Source: Shewanella indica
Lineage (GTDB): Bacteria; Pseudomonadota; Gammaproteobacteria; Enterobacterales; Shewanellaceae
Assembly: GCF_002836975.1 (NCBI RefSeq)
Contig: NZ_NIJK01000029.1
Location: forward strand, 62,001 to 126,000
Direction of reading: 5' to 3'
Length of the DNA: 64,000 nucleotides
Position numbers and translations under genes: made by a program. Positions 26,826 through 36,236 of the stretch are shown here, piece by piece. The notes under the pieces are model-generated. The model saw only the letters and a list, made by a program, of their open reading frames with translations, had not been told where the DNA came from and searched no databases. Positions within the stretch are counted from its first letter, which is position 1; every line of letters begins with the position of its first letter.

Positions 26826-27848
26826 TTATTTGTTGGCCGCAAGCCAATTACCGCGGCGGCGATTGGCAAATGCCACCAGAGACAGCATCACAGGCACTTC
26901 CACCAGAACCCCAACGACTGTGGCCAGTGCCGCTCCCGAATGCATACCAAAGAGGGAGATAGCCACGGCAACCGCCAGTTCGAAAAAGTTGGAAGTGCCT
27001 ATCATACAAGCCGGAGCGGCTATGTTGTGGGGCAGGCGCAAACGCTTCGCCAGCCACCAGGCCAGCAGGAAAATACCGTAAGTTTGCAGTAACAGCGGGA
27101 TGGCGATCAGCACAATATTTTGCGGCTGGGCCACTATGGTTTCGGCCTGCAGAGCAAACAGTAGCACTACCGTCAGCAGCAGTCCCAATATCGACCAGGG
27201 TTTGAGCCTGGACAGCAAGGCCGTGATCGCCCCTGGTCGGCTATTGAAGTGTTTGCGGGTCAATACCCCGGCTAACAAAGGCAGCAACACATACAGCGCC
27301 ACAGACAGAATCAAGGTTTCCCATGGCACCTGTATATCGCTCACCCCCAGCAGCAGCGCCGACAGCGGTGCGAAAGCAAAAATCATGATCACATCATTGA
27401 CCGATACCTGCACCAGAGTGTAGTTGGCATCGCCGCGGGTCAGTTGACTCCAGACAAACACCATAGCGGTACAAGGAGCGACTCCGAGGAGGATCATCCC
27501 GGCGATATACTCCTGCGCCGTTTGCGGCTCTACCCAAGGGGCAAACAGAAAACGGAAAAAGAGCCAGCCAAGCAGCGCCATGGTAAAAGGCTTCAGCAAC
27601 CAGTTGATCACCAGCGTCAGCAGCAATCCCTTGGGATTTCGGCCAACATCCTTGATAGCGGAAAAATCGATTTGCACCATCATGGGATAGATCATCACCC
27701 AGATAAGTATGGCGATCACCAGATTGACATGGGCGTATTCCAGCGCCGCAATTGCGGCAAATACACCAGGTGCCAGATAACCCAGCGCTATCCCAGCTAA
27801 AATGCACAGCCCTACCCACAGGCTAAGCCAACGTTCAAAAATGCCCAT
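26826..27848 (-). CDS. acr3: Arsenite efflux transporter ACR3
   Basis: 340-residue arsenite permease of the ACR3 (BASS superfamily) type with ten helices. The essential cysteine is in [23 protein letters not shown] in the fourth helix. Start [26 protein letters not shown] and the last helix region [22 protein letters not shown] are family hallmarks. It is not ArsB. Starts 65 bases after arsR and ends 13 bases before the GAPDH start. Confidence 0.95.
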   Translation of the reverse strand: MGIFERWLSLWVGLCILAGIALGYLAPGVFAAIAALEYAHVNLVIAILIWVMIYPMMVQIDFSAIKDVGRNPKGLLLTLVINWLLKPFTMALLGWLFFRFLFAPWVEPQTAQEYIAGMILLGVAPCTAMVFVWSQLTRGDANYTLVQVSVNDVIMIFAFAPLSALLLGVSDIQVPWETLILSVALYVLLPLLAGVLTRKHFNSRPGAITALLSRLKPWSILGLLLTVVLLFALQAETIVAQPQNIVLIAIPLLLQTYGIFLLAWWLAKRLRLPHNIAAPACMIGTSNFFELAVAVAISLFGMHSGAALATVVGVLVEVPVMLSLVAFANRRRGNWLAANK

Positions 27849-27913
27849 ACATCCCCCTCTCCGGTTCCCCGGCGGTTAACTTCCGGCGCTCAAGTGATAG
27901 ATTTTGGCCGGTT

Positions 27914-28249
27914 TTAACAGCAAGCTTGCGGCCTCGAGGCCATGGCCTCCAGCCGAGTCAGCTCATTAGCAATAAAGCCAGGGTTGGCCGTCAGTGTGTC
28001 CCGCAGCAACTGCTCGCACCAGGGTGCCAGTTCGGGGCTGAGACGATAAAACACCCATTGGCCCCGGCGTCTGTCCTGCAGCAGCCCCTGAGTTCGCAGC
28101 TGCGCCAGATGACGGGAAACCTTCGGTTGACTCAAGGCCAGGGCCTCAGTCAACTCGCAGACACAAAGCTCTCCCTGCTGCAGGATCAACAGCAGGCTGC
28201 GCAGCCGGGTTTCATCAGCCAAGGCTTTGAAAAAATTCGGTAGTTCCAT
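27914..28249 (-). CDS. arsR: Arsenic-responsive repressor ArsR
   Basis: 111-residue ArsR/SmtB winged helix, first gene of arsR-acr3-GAPDH-arsJ. Metal site motif GELCVCELTEALALSQPKVSRHLAQL places the two cysteines of the ELCVCDL type at the DNA-binding helix, with a further CC pair at the C-terminal end (SRPQACC). Released from DNA by arsenite or antimonite. An AT-rich inverted repeat upstream at 28358-28377 is a candidate operator. Confidence 0.94.
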   Translation of the reverse strand: MELPNFFKALADETRLRSLLLILQQGELCVCELTEALALSQPKVSRHLAQLRTQGLLQDRRRGQWVFYRLSPELAPWCEQLLRDTLTANPGFIANELTRLEAMASRPQACC

Positions 28250-28844
28250 GATAAATGCCGCTCCTTAAGGCCAATATTCGGCCAGCCATACATCTGCCGT
28301 TTCAGTTGCCACTCAATTGAACACCTTCAGCAACCGGCAAGACATATGGATAACCAGATATATGCTAAATCATATATAAAAACGCCTATAGTTCAAGCGC
28401 TATTTTGAGGAGTTTATCGAGTTGGAATTGGAGAGCTGGCCCAGTGATTACACGGGTTTGCAGTGGTTCGCTTGGCAGAAGCGGACGCTATCGCAAATTA
28501 ATTTTAAACTCTAATTATTTCCGGCTTATTTCAGAGCTTGATTACAAAACAGTTATAGCTCAAATCGAGATTTAATCACTTGTCTTATAATTGCATGCAA
28601 TATATTAAAAATTGATAAGCTTAAGAAAATAAAAGAATAACTATATGATTTTAAATAAACAAAACACCAATCACCCAGTAATAGCCTAGTGATTCACTCA
28701 GATATAAACTTGATCATTTTCTGATAAACATGAATAATATCGTTCGAACCAAAACCATTTGAACACTAATCAATTGATTGGTTAGCCTTCAAGTGGTTTT
28801 TCGCCAGTCCAACTTTAGCTGAAACTTAAGGAAGGAGAATCACG
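28250..28844. other. AT-rich intergenic region between arsR and putP operons
   Basis: About 595 bases with divergent promoters for arsR and the putP operon. Contains ATATATG-N6-CATATAT (28358-28377) and the perfect palindrome AATCAATTGATT (28768-28779). Base composition is clearly lower in GC than its flanks. I see no coding frame. Confidence 0.5.
28358..28377. promoter_or_regulatory. Candidate ArsR operator
   Basis: Inverted repeat with 7-base arms ATATATG and CATATAT and a 6-base spacer, 109 bases before the arsR start codon. ArsR-type sites are AT-rich inverted repeats in promoter regions; binding here is inferred. Confidence 0.4.
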
Positions 28845-29024
28845 ATGAATGCCAACAGCTCACAGGAGTCTGACAGTCATCTTTCACGCTACCAAATCAG
28901 CCTCAGAGATAAAGCCAAGTACCTGATCCAATTAGGGTGTTTCTGGCTCGTACTCTCAACCTACCTGTACCCATTCTGCAAACAAAAACTCAATCAAGCC
29001 TTCAGTGGCAATAACGGGCACTAA
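28845..29024 (+). CDS. 59-residue single-helix membrane peptide upstream of putP
   Basis: Short gene beginning MNANSSQES and ending NNGH. A polar 14-residue N-terminus, a helical amphipathic part (RYQISLRDKAKYLIQ) and one hydrophobic segment LGCFWLVLSTYLYPF make a single-pass protein. TTAAGGAAGGAGAATCACG is a very strong ribosome site. The stop codon is 3 bases before the putP ATG, so translation is likely coupled. It recalls small subunits that accompany other sodium:solute symporters (YhdT with PanF, DUF4212) but I see no sequence relation to them. Confidence 0.75.
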   Translation: MNANSSQESDSHLSRYQISLRDKAKYLIQLGCFWLVLSTYLYPFCKQKLNQAFSGNNGH

Positions 29025-29027
29025 TCT

Positions 29028-30524
29028 ATGGATTATTCGAGTTATATCTCTTTGGCCATCTACTTTGTGGTCATGCTGGCGATAGGCCTGTTTGCCTATC
29101 GCAATTCTACCGATGATATTTCGGGCTACATTCTCGGCGGCCGTCAGGTCAGCCCTCAGGTCACGGCGCTGTCGGCAGGTGCTTCCGATATGAGTGGTTG
29201 GATGCTGATGGGTCTGCCGGGCGCCATGTTTGTTATCGGCTTCGACACCATCTGGATTGCGCTGGGCCTGCTTATCGGCGCCTGGTTCAACTATCTGCTG
29301 GTAGCCCCCAGGCTCAGGGTTTATACCCAGGAAGCCGATGACGCCCTGACACTGCCGGACTTTTTCAGCAAACGCTTCGAGAAGAAAAATGGCTCGGTGC
29401 GGATGATTTCTGCCGCGGTGATCATACTCTTCTTTACTCTCTACACCTCTGCCGGCCTGGTCGCCGGGGGCAAACTGTTTGAATCCGCCTTCGGCCTGAG
29501 TTACCAACTTGGCCTGGTGATCACTGTCTCAGTGGTGGTGGCCTACACCCTATTGGGGGGCTTTCTGGCCGTCAGTATGACCGACTTTGTGCAGGGCTGT
29601 ATCATGTTTGTCGCCTTGGTGATGGTGCCTATAGTGGCTTTTCAGGAGTTCAACAATGGCACTGAAATGATGGCGCAGGCCAATCACACCATAGTGCCTC
29701 TGTCTGAATCTGTGGAGAAAATGAGCCTGCTGGCGATTGTTTCCAGCATGGCCTGGGGACTGGGCTATTTCGGTCAACCACACATCATAGTGCGCTTTAT
29801 GGCAATTCGTTCGGTGAAAGATATCAAGACCGCCCGCAACATAGGCATGAGCTGGATGTTGGTGACCATACTCGGCGCCCTGGCCACAGGTCTTATCGGT
29901 GTCGCCTATGTCAACAAGTTCCACCCAGGGCTGCAGGATCCGGAAACCATCTTTATTCTGTTCTCGGAAATTCTGTTCCACCCCTTGGTAAGTGGCTTCC
30001 TGCTGGCGGCGATTCTGGCTGCCATCATGAGCACTATCTCTTCACAGCTACTGGTATCATCCAGTTCACTGACCGAGGATGTTTACCGCGCCGTGTTCCA
30101 CAAGGACATAGACGAGAAGAAGCTGGTGAATATAGGCCGTTTCGGGGTATTTGCCGTTGCCGCCGTGGCCACCTTGCTGGCCCTGGATAGCAACAGCAGC
30201 ATACTGTCACTGGTGAGTAACGCCTGGGCCGGTTTCGGTGCCGCCTTCGGGCCACTGGTGCTGTTCAGTCTGTTCTGGTCGAAGATGACCCACTCGGGCG
30301 CCGTTGCCGGTATTCTCACCGGCGCCATCACAGTGCTGCTGTGGATCCTGCTGCCGGTATTGCCCGATGGCAAGACACTCTCCAGCGTGATCTACGAGAT
30401 AGTTCCCGGCTTTATCATGAGCTCTGCGGCGATAGTGCTGGTCAGTCACTTTGGTCAGGATCCCTCACACTCAGTGCAGAAGACCTTCCATGCGACCCGG
30501 GAAAAGCTACTGCAGGTCAACTAA
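29028..30524 (+). CDS. putP: Sodium/proline symporter PutP
   Basis: 498-residue SSS-family permease with about thirteen helices. Hallmarks are YILGGRQVSPQVTALSAGASDMSGWMLMGLPG at 35-67, YTSAGLVAGGKLFESAFG, SMAWGLGYFGQPHIIVRFMAI and ISSQLLVSSSSLTEDVY near 340. These place it with PutP rather than PanF or acetate carriers. Brings in proline for nutrition or osmotic balance, which fits the proBA genes that follow. Three bases separate it from the upstream peptide gene. Confidence 0.95.
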   Translation: MDYSSYISLAIYFVVMLAIGLFAYRNSTDDISGYILGGRQVSPQVTALSAGASDMSGWMLMGLPGAMFVIGFDTIWIALGLLIGAWFNYLLVAPRLRVYTQEADDALTLPDFFSKRFEKKNGSVRMISAAVIILFFTLYTSAGLVAGGKLFESAFGLSYQLGLVITVSVVVAYTLLGGFLAVSMTDFVQGCIMFVALVMVPIVAFQEFNNGTEMMAQANHTIVPLSESVEKMSLLAIVSSMAWGLGYFGQPHIIVRFMAIRSVKDIKTARNIGMSWMLVTILGALATGLIGVAYVNKFHPGLQDPETIFILFSEILFHPLVSGFLLAAILAAIMSTISSQLLVSSSSLTEDVYRAVFHKDIDEKKLVNIGRFGVFAVAAVATLLALDSNSSILSLVSNAWAGFGAAFGPLVLFSLFWSKMTHSGAVAGILTGAITVLLWILLPVLPDGKTLSSVIYEIVPGFIMSSAAIVLVSHFGQDPSHSVQKTFHATREKLLQVN

Positions 30525-30550
30525 TAACTGGATAGAACAGCTCCCCAATT

Positions 30551-30575
30551 AGACCCGGTGGCAGACACCGGGTCT
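30551..30575 (+). terminator. Hairpin after putP
   Basis: AGACCCGGTG / CACCGGGTCT with loop GCAGA, 27 bases after the stop codon. Only a short GGTTT follows, so it could be a weak terminator between putP and proB. Confidence 0.55.
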
Positions 30576-30629
30576 GGTTTCAATCCCCACTCCGCTTCGA
30601 AGTAACACCTCAAACAGGTTAAGGAAGTT

Positions 30630-31772
30630 ATGAATAAGCAACCAAGGCAACGAATTGTTCTAAAAGTCGGCAGCGCCCTGATTGCCCCTGACAGACAGGG
30701 CTGTAGCTCGCGCTATCTGCTGGCCATAGCCCAATTCATTGTGCGCTGCCGCGCCAAAGGCATTCAAACCATACTGGTTTCTTCCGGCTCAATTGCCGCC
30801 GGAGCCCACAGGTTTCCACTCAAACCTGGCAGTGAAGTCAATAGCCCAGAGGCCCAGGTGGTACTGAAAAAAGCCATGGCCGCCGCCGGGCAGACTGAGA
30901 TGATGGCGACCTGGGATAAGTTTTTCGACTTTCCCACGGCGCAAATTCTGCTGACCCATGGCGATCTGCGCGACAGAGAGCGCTATCTGTCGATTAGGGA
31001 AACCGTGTTCACCCTGCTGGATCACGACATACTGCCGATCCTCAACGAAAACGATACCGTCACTACAGATGCGCTCAAGGTGGGTGACAACGACAACCTG
31101 TCGGCCATGGTGGCAGCCGCTGCCGACGCAGATACCTTAGTGATCTGCTCGGATATTGATGGTCTCTACAACAAGAACCCGCATCTGCACAGCGATGCCG
31201 AGCTGCTGCCCGAAGTCAATAAAATCGATGCCACCATCTATGCCATGGCCGGCGGCAGTCACAGCGATGTCGGCACCGGCGGCATGCGCACCAAGATAGA
31301 AGCGGCGGAAAAGGCCAGCTCCCACGGCATTGATACTTACATAGTCAACGGCTTCAAAGAGGAGAGCTTCAATGCCCTGTTGTCGGGCCGCAATCCCGGC
31401 ACCCTGTTCCGGGCATCCGAAACCCCGCTGCAGGAACGGATGCATTGGCTGACCCACACAGTGAGGGCTCAAGGGGAAGTGATAGTCACCTCCGATGAAG
31501 AGATGGATAGCGCCAAGGATTGCGCCGAGCTTTCCAGCAATGAAGTACTTGAGGTAAAAGGCAACTTTGCCGCCGGCGATACCATACTGCTGTGCAGTGA
31601 CGACGGCACCCGTCTGGCCAAGGCTCGCAGCAACTACAGCAGCCGCCTGCTGAGTTTTATTGCCGAGCAGGAAGACCCCGAGCTGGCCGACAGCTTCACC
31701 GATAGCCTGGGCGGCATAGTCTCGGAAAAAGATATCGCCCTGCTCTGTAAAACGCCGCAACTGGAGAAATAA
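30630..31772 (+). CDS. proB: Glutamate 5-kinase ProB
   Basis: 380 residues. Phosphorylates glutamate as the first step of proline synthesis. Amino-acid kinase domain with IVLKVGSALI at the start, VSSGSIAAGAHR, NENDTVTTDALKVGDNDNLSAMVA and GGMRTKIEAAEKAS; a PUA-like C-terminal domain follows from about 280 (GEVIVTSDEEMDSAKDC...). TTAAGGAAGTT precedes ATG 30630. It is followed after 46 bases by proA. Confidence 0.95.
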   Translation: MNKQPRQRIVLKVGSALIAPDRQGCSSRYLLAIAQFIVRCRAKGIQTILVSSGSIAAGAHRFPLKPGSEVNSPEAQVVLKKAMAAAGQTEMMATWDKFFDFPTAQILLTHGDLRDRERYLSIRETVFTLLDHDILPILNENDTVTTDALKVGDNDNLSAMVAAAADADTLVICSDIDGLYNKNPHLHSDAELLPEVNKIDATIYAMAGGSHSDVGTGGMRTKIEAAEKASSHGIDTYIVNGFKEESFNALLSGRNPGTLFRASETPLQERMHWLTHTVRAQGEVIVTSDEEMDSAKDCAELSSNEVLEVKGNFAAGDTILLCSDDGTRLAKARSNYSSRLLSFIAEQEDPELADSFTDSLGGIVSEKDIALLCKTPQLEK

Positions 31773-31818
31773 CAGCGGCCCGCCACCAGAGTAGCGCAAC
31801 GAACAAAGGAGGACCTAA

Positions 31819-33066
31819 ATGAGTCTGATAACCACACTGGCAAGCTCAGCGGCCAAGGCGGCCAGAGAGCTGGCACTCATAGATACCCAAACCAAAAATC
31901 AGGTACTGAAGGCGATGGCCCAAGCGCTTCTCGCTGAAAATGACAATATTCTCAAGGCCAATAAGGAAGATCTCCTTGCTGCCCGCAGTGCAGGCCTCAG
32001 CGAAGCCATGCTCGACCGGCTGACCCTGACGCCAGAGCGGATCGCCGCCATGGCCAGCGGCATAGACACCATAGTCAAGCTGGACGATCCCGTGGGTCAG
32101 CGCCGCGAGCTTGGCCGCCGTCCCAACGGTATTCAGATAAGCAAGCTCAGAGTGCCGCTCGGGGTGGTCTGTATGATCTATGAGGCGCGCCCCAATGTGA
32201 CCGCGGATGCCGCAGCGCTGTGTTTCAAATCGGGCAACGCGGTAATACTGCGCGGCGGTAAAGAGGCACTCAACTCCAGCCTGGCGATAGCCAAAGTGCT
32301 GCACAAAGTGCTGCAAGAGTTCAAACTGCCAACCGCGCTGGTATCCGTGGTGCCGGATCCCGACCGCGCCCTGATGCTGGAACTGTTACAGCAGCGCGAC
32401 TATATCGACCTGGTGATCCCAAGAGGCGGCGAAGGCCTGATCAACTTTGTCAGCGACAACTCTAAAATCCCGGTTATCCAGCACTTTAAAGGCGTTTGTC
32501 ATCTCTATGTCGACAGAGATGCCGATGTGGAAAAGGCGCTCAACCTGCTGCTCAACGGTAAGACCCAACGCACCGGCGTCTGTAATGCCCTGGAGGGCCT
32601 ATTGGTACACAAGGATATCGCCAAAGTCTGGCTGCCCATCGCCGCTCAGGCCTTGGCCGACAAGGGGGTGAAGATCAATGCCGATGAAAAGGCGGCGCCC
32701 TTCTTCGACCAGGCCACTGTGCTGACGGAAGATGAGTTCGGCCAGGAATACCTGAGCTTGGAAATCGCCGTGCGCCAGGTCGACTCACTGGCGGATGCCA
32801 TGGAGCATATCGCCCGCTTCGGCAGCCACCATACCGAGGTGATCTGCACCGAAAGCCAGCAAGCGGCGCAACAGTTTCAGCAAGGGGTCGATGCCTCTGT
32901 GGTGATGGTCAACGCCTCATCGCGCTTCAGCGACGGCAGCGAGCTGGGGCTCGGTGCCGAAATCGGTATCGCCACTACCAAGCTGCATGCCTACGGCCCC
33001 ATGGGACTGGAGTCATTGACCACGGAGAAATTCCTGGTCAATGGCACAGGTCAGACACGCGACTGA
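31819..33066 (+). CDS. proA: Glutamate-5-semialdehyde dehydrogenase ProA
   Basis: 415 residues, second proline pathway enzyme reducing glutamyl phosphate. IYEARPNVTADAAALCFKSGNAVILRGGKEA, IDLVIPRGGEGLI, GVCHLYVDRDAD, the catalytic cysteine in NGKTQRTGVCNALEGLLVH, and VMVNASSRFSDGSELGLGAEIGIATTKLHAYGPMGLE are all intact. AAAGGAGGACCTAA before ATG 31819. Co-transcribed with proB. Confidence 0.96.
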   Translation: MSLITTLASSAAKAARELALIDTQTKNQVLKAMAQALLAENDNILKANKEDLLAARSAGLSEAMLDRLTLTPERIAAMASGIDTIVKLDDPVGQRRELGRRPNGIQISKLRVPLGVVCMIYEARPNVTADAAALCFKSGNAVILRGGKEALNSSLAIAKVLHKVLQEFKLPTALVSVVPDPDRALMLELLQQRDYIDLVIPRGGEGLINFVSDNSKIPVIQHFKGVCHLYVDRDADVEKALNLLLNGKTQRTGVCNALEGLLVHKDIAKVWLPIAAQALADKGVKINADEKAAPFFDQATVLTEDEFGQEYLSLEIAVRQVDSLADAMEHIARFGSHHTEVICTESQQAAQQFQQGVDASVVMVNASSRFSDGSELGLGAEIGIATTKLHAYGPMGLESLTTEKFLVNGTGQTRD

Positions 33067-33071
33067 GGAAG

Positions 33072-33112
33072 GGTTTGGCAATAGCGGGGCTTAATGCCAA
33101 ACCGCTATTGCC
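33072..33112. repeat. Two overlapping inverted repeats after proA
   Basis: GGTTTGGCA (33072-33080) pairs with TGCCAAACC (33095-33103), while GGCAATAGCGG (33077-33087) pairs with CCGCTATTGCC (33102-33112). The two hairpins share bases on both arms and so exclude each other. Begins 6 bases after the proA stop; no T-run follows. Confidence 0.6.
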
Positions 33113-33180
33113 TTATAAACACAAGAGATTGTCCGCTGCATAGCGAGCCCTGCCACTGAGGCTAATATAGCTTCAGGCCT

Positions 33181-34620
33181 CAATGCAGCCCATCACCTGC
33201 GGTGCGCTTTCGCACAGGCGATCCTGTGACTCGGCGTTAATACGTCCATGTAGCCTCGTCGAAAACATCCTTGTTTTCGACGGTCACAGTCCCGCCTATG
33301 CCTGGAAAATAGGCGTATGTCTGCAGCTCAAAACAACTCTGTGTGGGAAGAATTGCACCAATTCCCCCTTCGGAGCCGCCGCGGGCGTTGTTGCAAATTG
33401 GCGTAGCCGAGACAGGGATGTCGAGGCTCGAAGGTCGAGCAAGGATGCGAGTCCTGAGTGTAGCCAATTTGCTTTATAAGCCAGCGGGGATTTCGGCTAC
33501 GTCGGGGTGTCCTTGGGGATGCAAGGGGTTTTGGACAAGCAAAGCCCCTTGCCCGGTGTGGTTTGGCGAGTGTCGCGTAGCGACTGGCTACGAGCGAGAG
33601 CCAGGGATGGCGAACTGGCCCTTGTGCATGGATGCATTTGCTCCACGACTTTACGCCGCTGGCACAGCGGCTAGCATTGCTTTCAGCTCAAAATAGCCAA
33701 ATAACATAGATTGAACTTCCAGCAACGGATGTCTCCCATTGCCTGCCGCAGGCTTACGCACAGGCGATCCTGTGACATGGCGAGAGTCGCGTAGCGACAT
33801 GCTTACGAGCGAGAGCCAGGGATGGCGAGCTGGCCGTTAAACAGGGAAGTTGTTGTGAATACATCCGTGTAGCCTCGACGAAAACGTCCCTGTTTTCGAC
33901 GGTCACAGTTCCGCCTATGCCTGGAAAATAGGCGTATGTCTGTAGGTATACAAGCAATTTCAAGCAACCCTATTATTACAGAATTGCACCGGCTCCCGCT
34001 CGAAGCGGCCGCAGGGCGTTGATGACAATCGCGTAGCGAGGCATGGATGCCGAAGCAGCGCCAGTCGAATCAGGGATGAGCGTCTGGCGCGATAGCGAAT
34101 TGGCATCATAAGCACAAGGGGTTTTCCGCTGCGTCGCGGGTCGCTGGGGGTTTGGAAAGGGGGCGAGTCGATACAGCCCCCTTTCCTCGGGTGTGGGGCG
34201 AAGCTCCACGACTTTAGGACGCTGGTACAGCGGCGATCATGGCTCCAGCTATAAGTATCTAAGCTAATATTGCCCGAGCTTCCGGCAACGGATGTTGCTC
34301 ATTGCCTGCCGCAGGCTTATGCACAGGCGATCCTGTGACACGGCGAGAGTTGCGCAGCAACATGCTTTCGAGCACGAGTCATGGATGACGAGCTGACCGT
34401 TAAACAGGGACGTTATTCAAGTACGTCCATGTAAGCTCTGCCTCGCCATCCCTGGCTCGGAAGGTCACAGTCCCGCCTATGCCTGGAAAATAGGCGTATG
34501 TCTGCAGCTCAAAACAACTCTATGTGGGAAGAATTGCACCAATTCCCCCTTCGGAGCCGCCGAAAGCCGTTGGTACAAATAACGTGGCAGAGACATGGAT
34601 GTCGAGGCTCGAAGTAATAT
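33181..34620. repeat. Three degenerate tandem copies of a structured intergenic repeat
   Basis: Units begin near 33181, 33722 and 34283. All contain GGCGATCCTGTGAC, then GGTCACAG followed by CCGCCTATGCCTGGAAAAT and AGGCGTATGTCTG. Copies one (33282-33381) and three (34463-34562) agree at 99 of 100 bases in that core. The core holds the hairpin CGCCTAT...ATAGGCG; copy one also has CGTCGAAAAC / GTTTTCGACG (33257-33282). A second conserved block (GCTCCACGACTTTA, then a CAGCGG hairpin) appears near 33641 and 34203. No protein-coding gene supported here; short frames on the minus strand are translations of the repeat. Confidence 0.75.
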
Positions 34621-34812
34621 AAACAGATGCCCCGGCATCCGGCTCAGCGAGCACCAATAATACGCATAGCCCTTTGAAAAAATAACATTTTCTATACTTA
34701 TGATAATTCTTCGTTTTTTATAACTTTTATGTGAACAAGCACGTAAACAAGCGGATGAAAAAAAAGCCTTAGGCTGATATGGTTTAGAAATAAGTCATTG
34801 ACTATCAGTATC

Positions 34813-35487
34813 ATGCAGGTAAAAAGCGAAAAATTTAAAAGGAGGGAGGAGCTTCTTCTCAATGCCGCAGATCAAATAATTAAAGAAGAGGGGTTAATAT
34901 CCTTCCGATTCTCGCAACTGGCTAAAAGAGCCAACTGCAGTATGGGCACCCTCTATAGCCACTTCATCAACAAAGAAGACCTACTGGTTAGCCTGATGGC
35001 TAAGGAGACCCAACGCTTGCTGGTGATGCACACCTCTGTGCTTTGCATGAAACTGCGTCCGGCAGAAACCTGGCTGACATTAAACCTACTTCCCTTTATT
35101 TCGCCAAATCGTTTCAGTACCAGTATTTCTGTACTCGCTGAACTGCCCCAAATATCGGCCAGTGCCTCAGAAGAACGCCAGGAACAACTACGTAAACAGT
35201 TAATCCCCTTTTGTCAGGGAACCAAACGTTTTCTGCAACGCGCCAAATTGCAGGGGGAATTACTTTCCAGCGATGAACAAATCGCCCTTTGCCGCAATAC
35301 AGTGCTATGCATTCAACGGGGGGCCATGGCACTGTCGACAACCTTGATCCTGGAAGAGGAACCTGCATCACTCAAGCCAATCCCTCTGTATAACATACTG
35401 TTTGGAGTCATTAATAACCTTCGGTGGCAACACCCTTTGGATAATACATCTCATACCCGAATAGAGTCGGCATTATCCCAGCTTTGA
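34813..35487 (+). CDS. TetR family transcriptional regulator
   Basis: 224 residues. N-terminal helix-turn-helix FKRREELLLNAADQIIKEEGLISFRFSQLAKRANCSMGTLYSHFINKEDLLVSLMAKE is classic TetR/AcrR. The C-terminal ligand domain has a hydrophobic cavity-forming pattern with no recognisable subfamily. A TTG at 34798 opens the frame; ATG 34813 is the simplest start, though no good ribosome site is visible, and GTG 34819 is possible. Base composition is AT-richer upstream than the flanking genes. It probably regulates the following membrane/outer-membrane pair. Confidence 0.88.
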   Translation: MQVKSEKFKRREELLLNAADQIIKEEGLISFRFSQLAKRANCSMGTLYSHFINKEDLLVSLMAKETQRLLVMHTSVLCMKLRPAETWLTLNLLPFISPNRFSTSISVLAELPQISASASEERQEQLRKQLIPFCQGTKRFLQRAKLQGELLSSDEQIALCRNTVLCIQRGAMALSTTLILEEEPASLKPIPLYNILFGVINNLRWQHPLDNTSHTRIESALSQL

Positions 35488-35728
35488 TGATTTTATGCCT
35501 TTCCCTGATAACAAGATTTTTATTCTTACTGACAAGAGCAAGCTCAACCAACATCTAATCAACTAATATTTAATTCCTTTCAGATCATAATGCGCCGATG
35601 GTTTTCGAAAAAAAATCATAAAACACCCTATCAAACTACGCGCCAGCCACACTTATTAACATTGGAATACCCTAAAAAATAAAATAAGTGAAAGATAGTT
35701 GCGACCACTAAAAATAACGGAGTATCCC

Positions 35729-36226
35729 ATGTTTAATTCAACCAATGCGTTTCGTTTTTTTTCAATGATGATAGTTCTGACAGTAACGACCATCGCCGCT
35801 ATCGGCTGTCTGGGTAATATCACTGATTCAGAATCCAACCTACAATTTGTGCGCCACGTATTTTCCATGGACACCACCTATAACAGCCCGGATATTATGT
35901 GGCGTGCCGTCACCGCACCTTCTGTCCATATGATAGGCTTTATTTCCATCATCATTATCGAAGCTACCCTCACCTTCTGCGGCTTCCTGGGGCTGTTCAA
36001 GCTTGCCAAACACTTTAACTCTGATAGTCAAACCTTTGAACAGCAGAAGACATTAGCCCTGATAGCCATGGGATTGGCGGTATTAGTATGGGGCTTTATT
36101 TTCCAGGCGGCAGGTGGTGAATGGTTTGCCAGCTGGCAATCTCAGCACTGGAACGGTCTGCGTGATGCCACCCGCATAGTCATGATGGCCATGTTGGGCG
36201 GTGTCTGCCTCAAGCTGGCCAAGTAG
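35729..36226 (+). CDS. DUF2165 small integral membrane protein
   Basis: 165 residues with four helices. ESNLQFVRHVFSMDTTYNSPDIMWRAVTAPSVH is the DUF2165 signature between helices one and two, and WGFIFQAAGGEWFASWQS precedes the last helix. Function unknown. Start at ATG 35729 after AACGGAGTATCCC. The next gene begins 10 bases after its stop, so the two form an operon with the outer-membrane channel. Confidence 0.88.
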   Translation: MFNSTNAFRFFSMMIVLTVTTIAAIGCLGNITDSESNLQFVRHVFSMDTTYNSPDIMWRAVTAPSVHMIGFISIIIIEATLTFCGFLGLFKLAKHFNSDSQTFEQQKTLALIAMGLAVLVWGFIFQAAGGEWFASWQSQHWNGLRDATRIVMMAMLGGVCLKLAK

Positions 36227-36236
36227 GAGAGTTCGA

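Noticed and set aside
33237..33963. Minus-strand frames with a shared YAYFPGIGGTVTVEN phrase
   Set aside because: Both are translations of the same hairpin repeat; no start signals and the third copy breaks the frame.
33067..34812. Possible CRISPR array, integron attC array or retron RNA
   Set aside because: Repeat units are hundreds of bases, there are no regular short repeats with spacers, and no integrase or reverse transcriptase is nearby.
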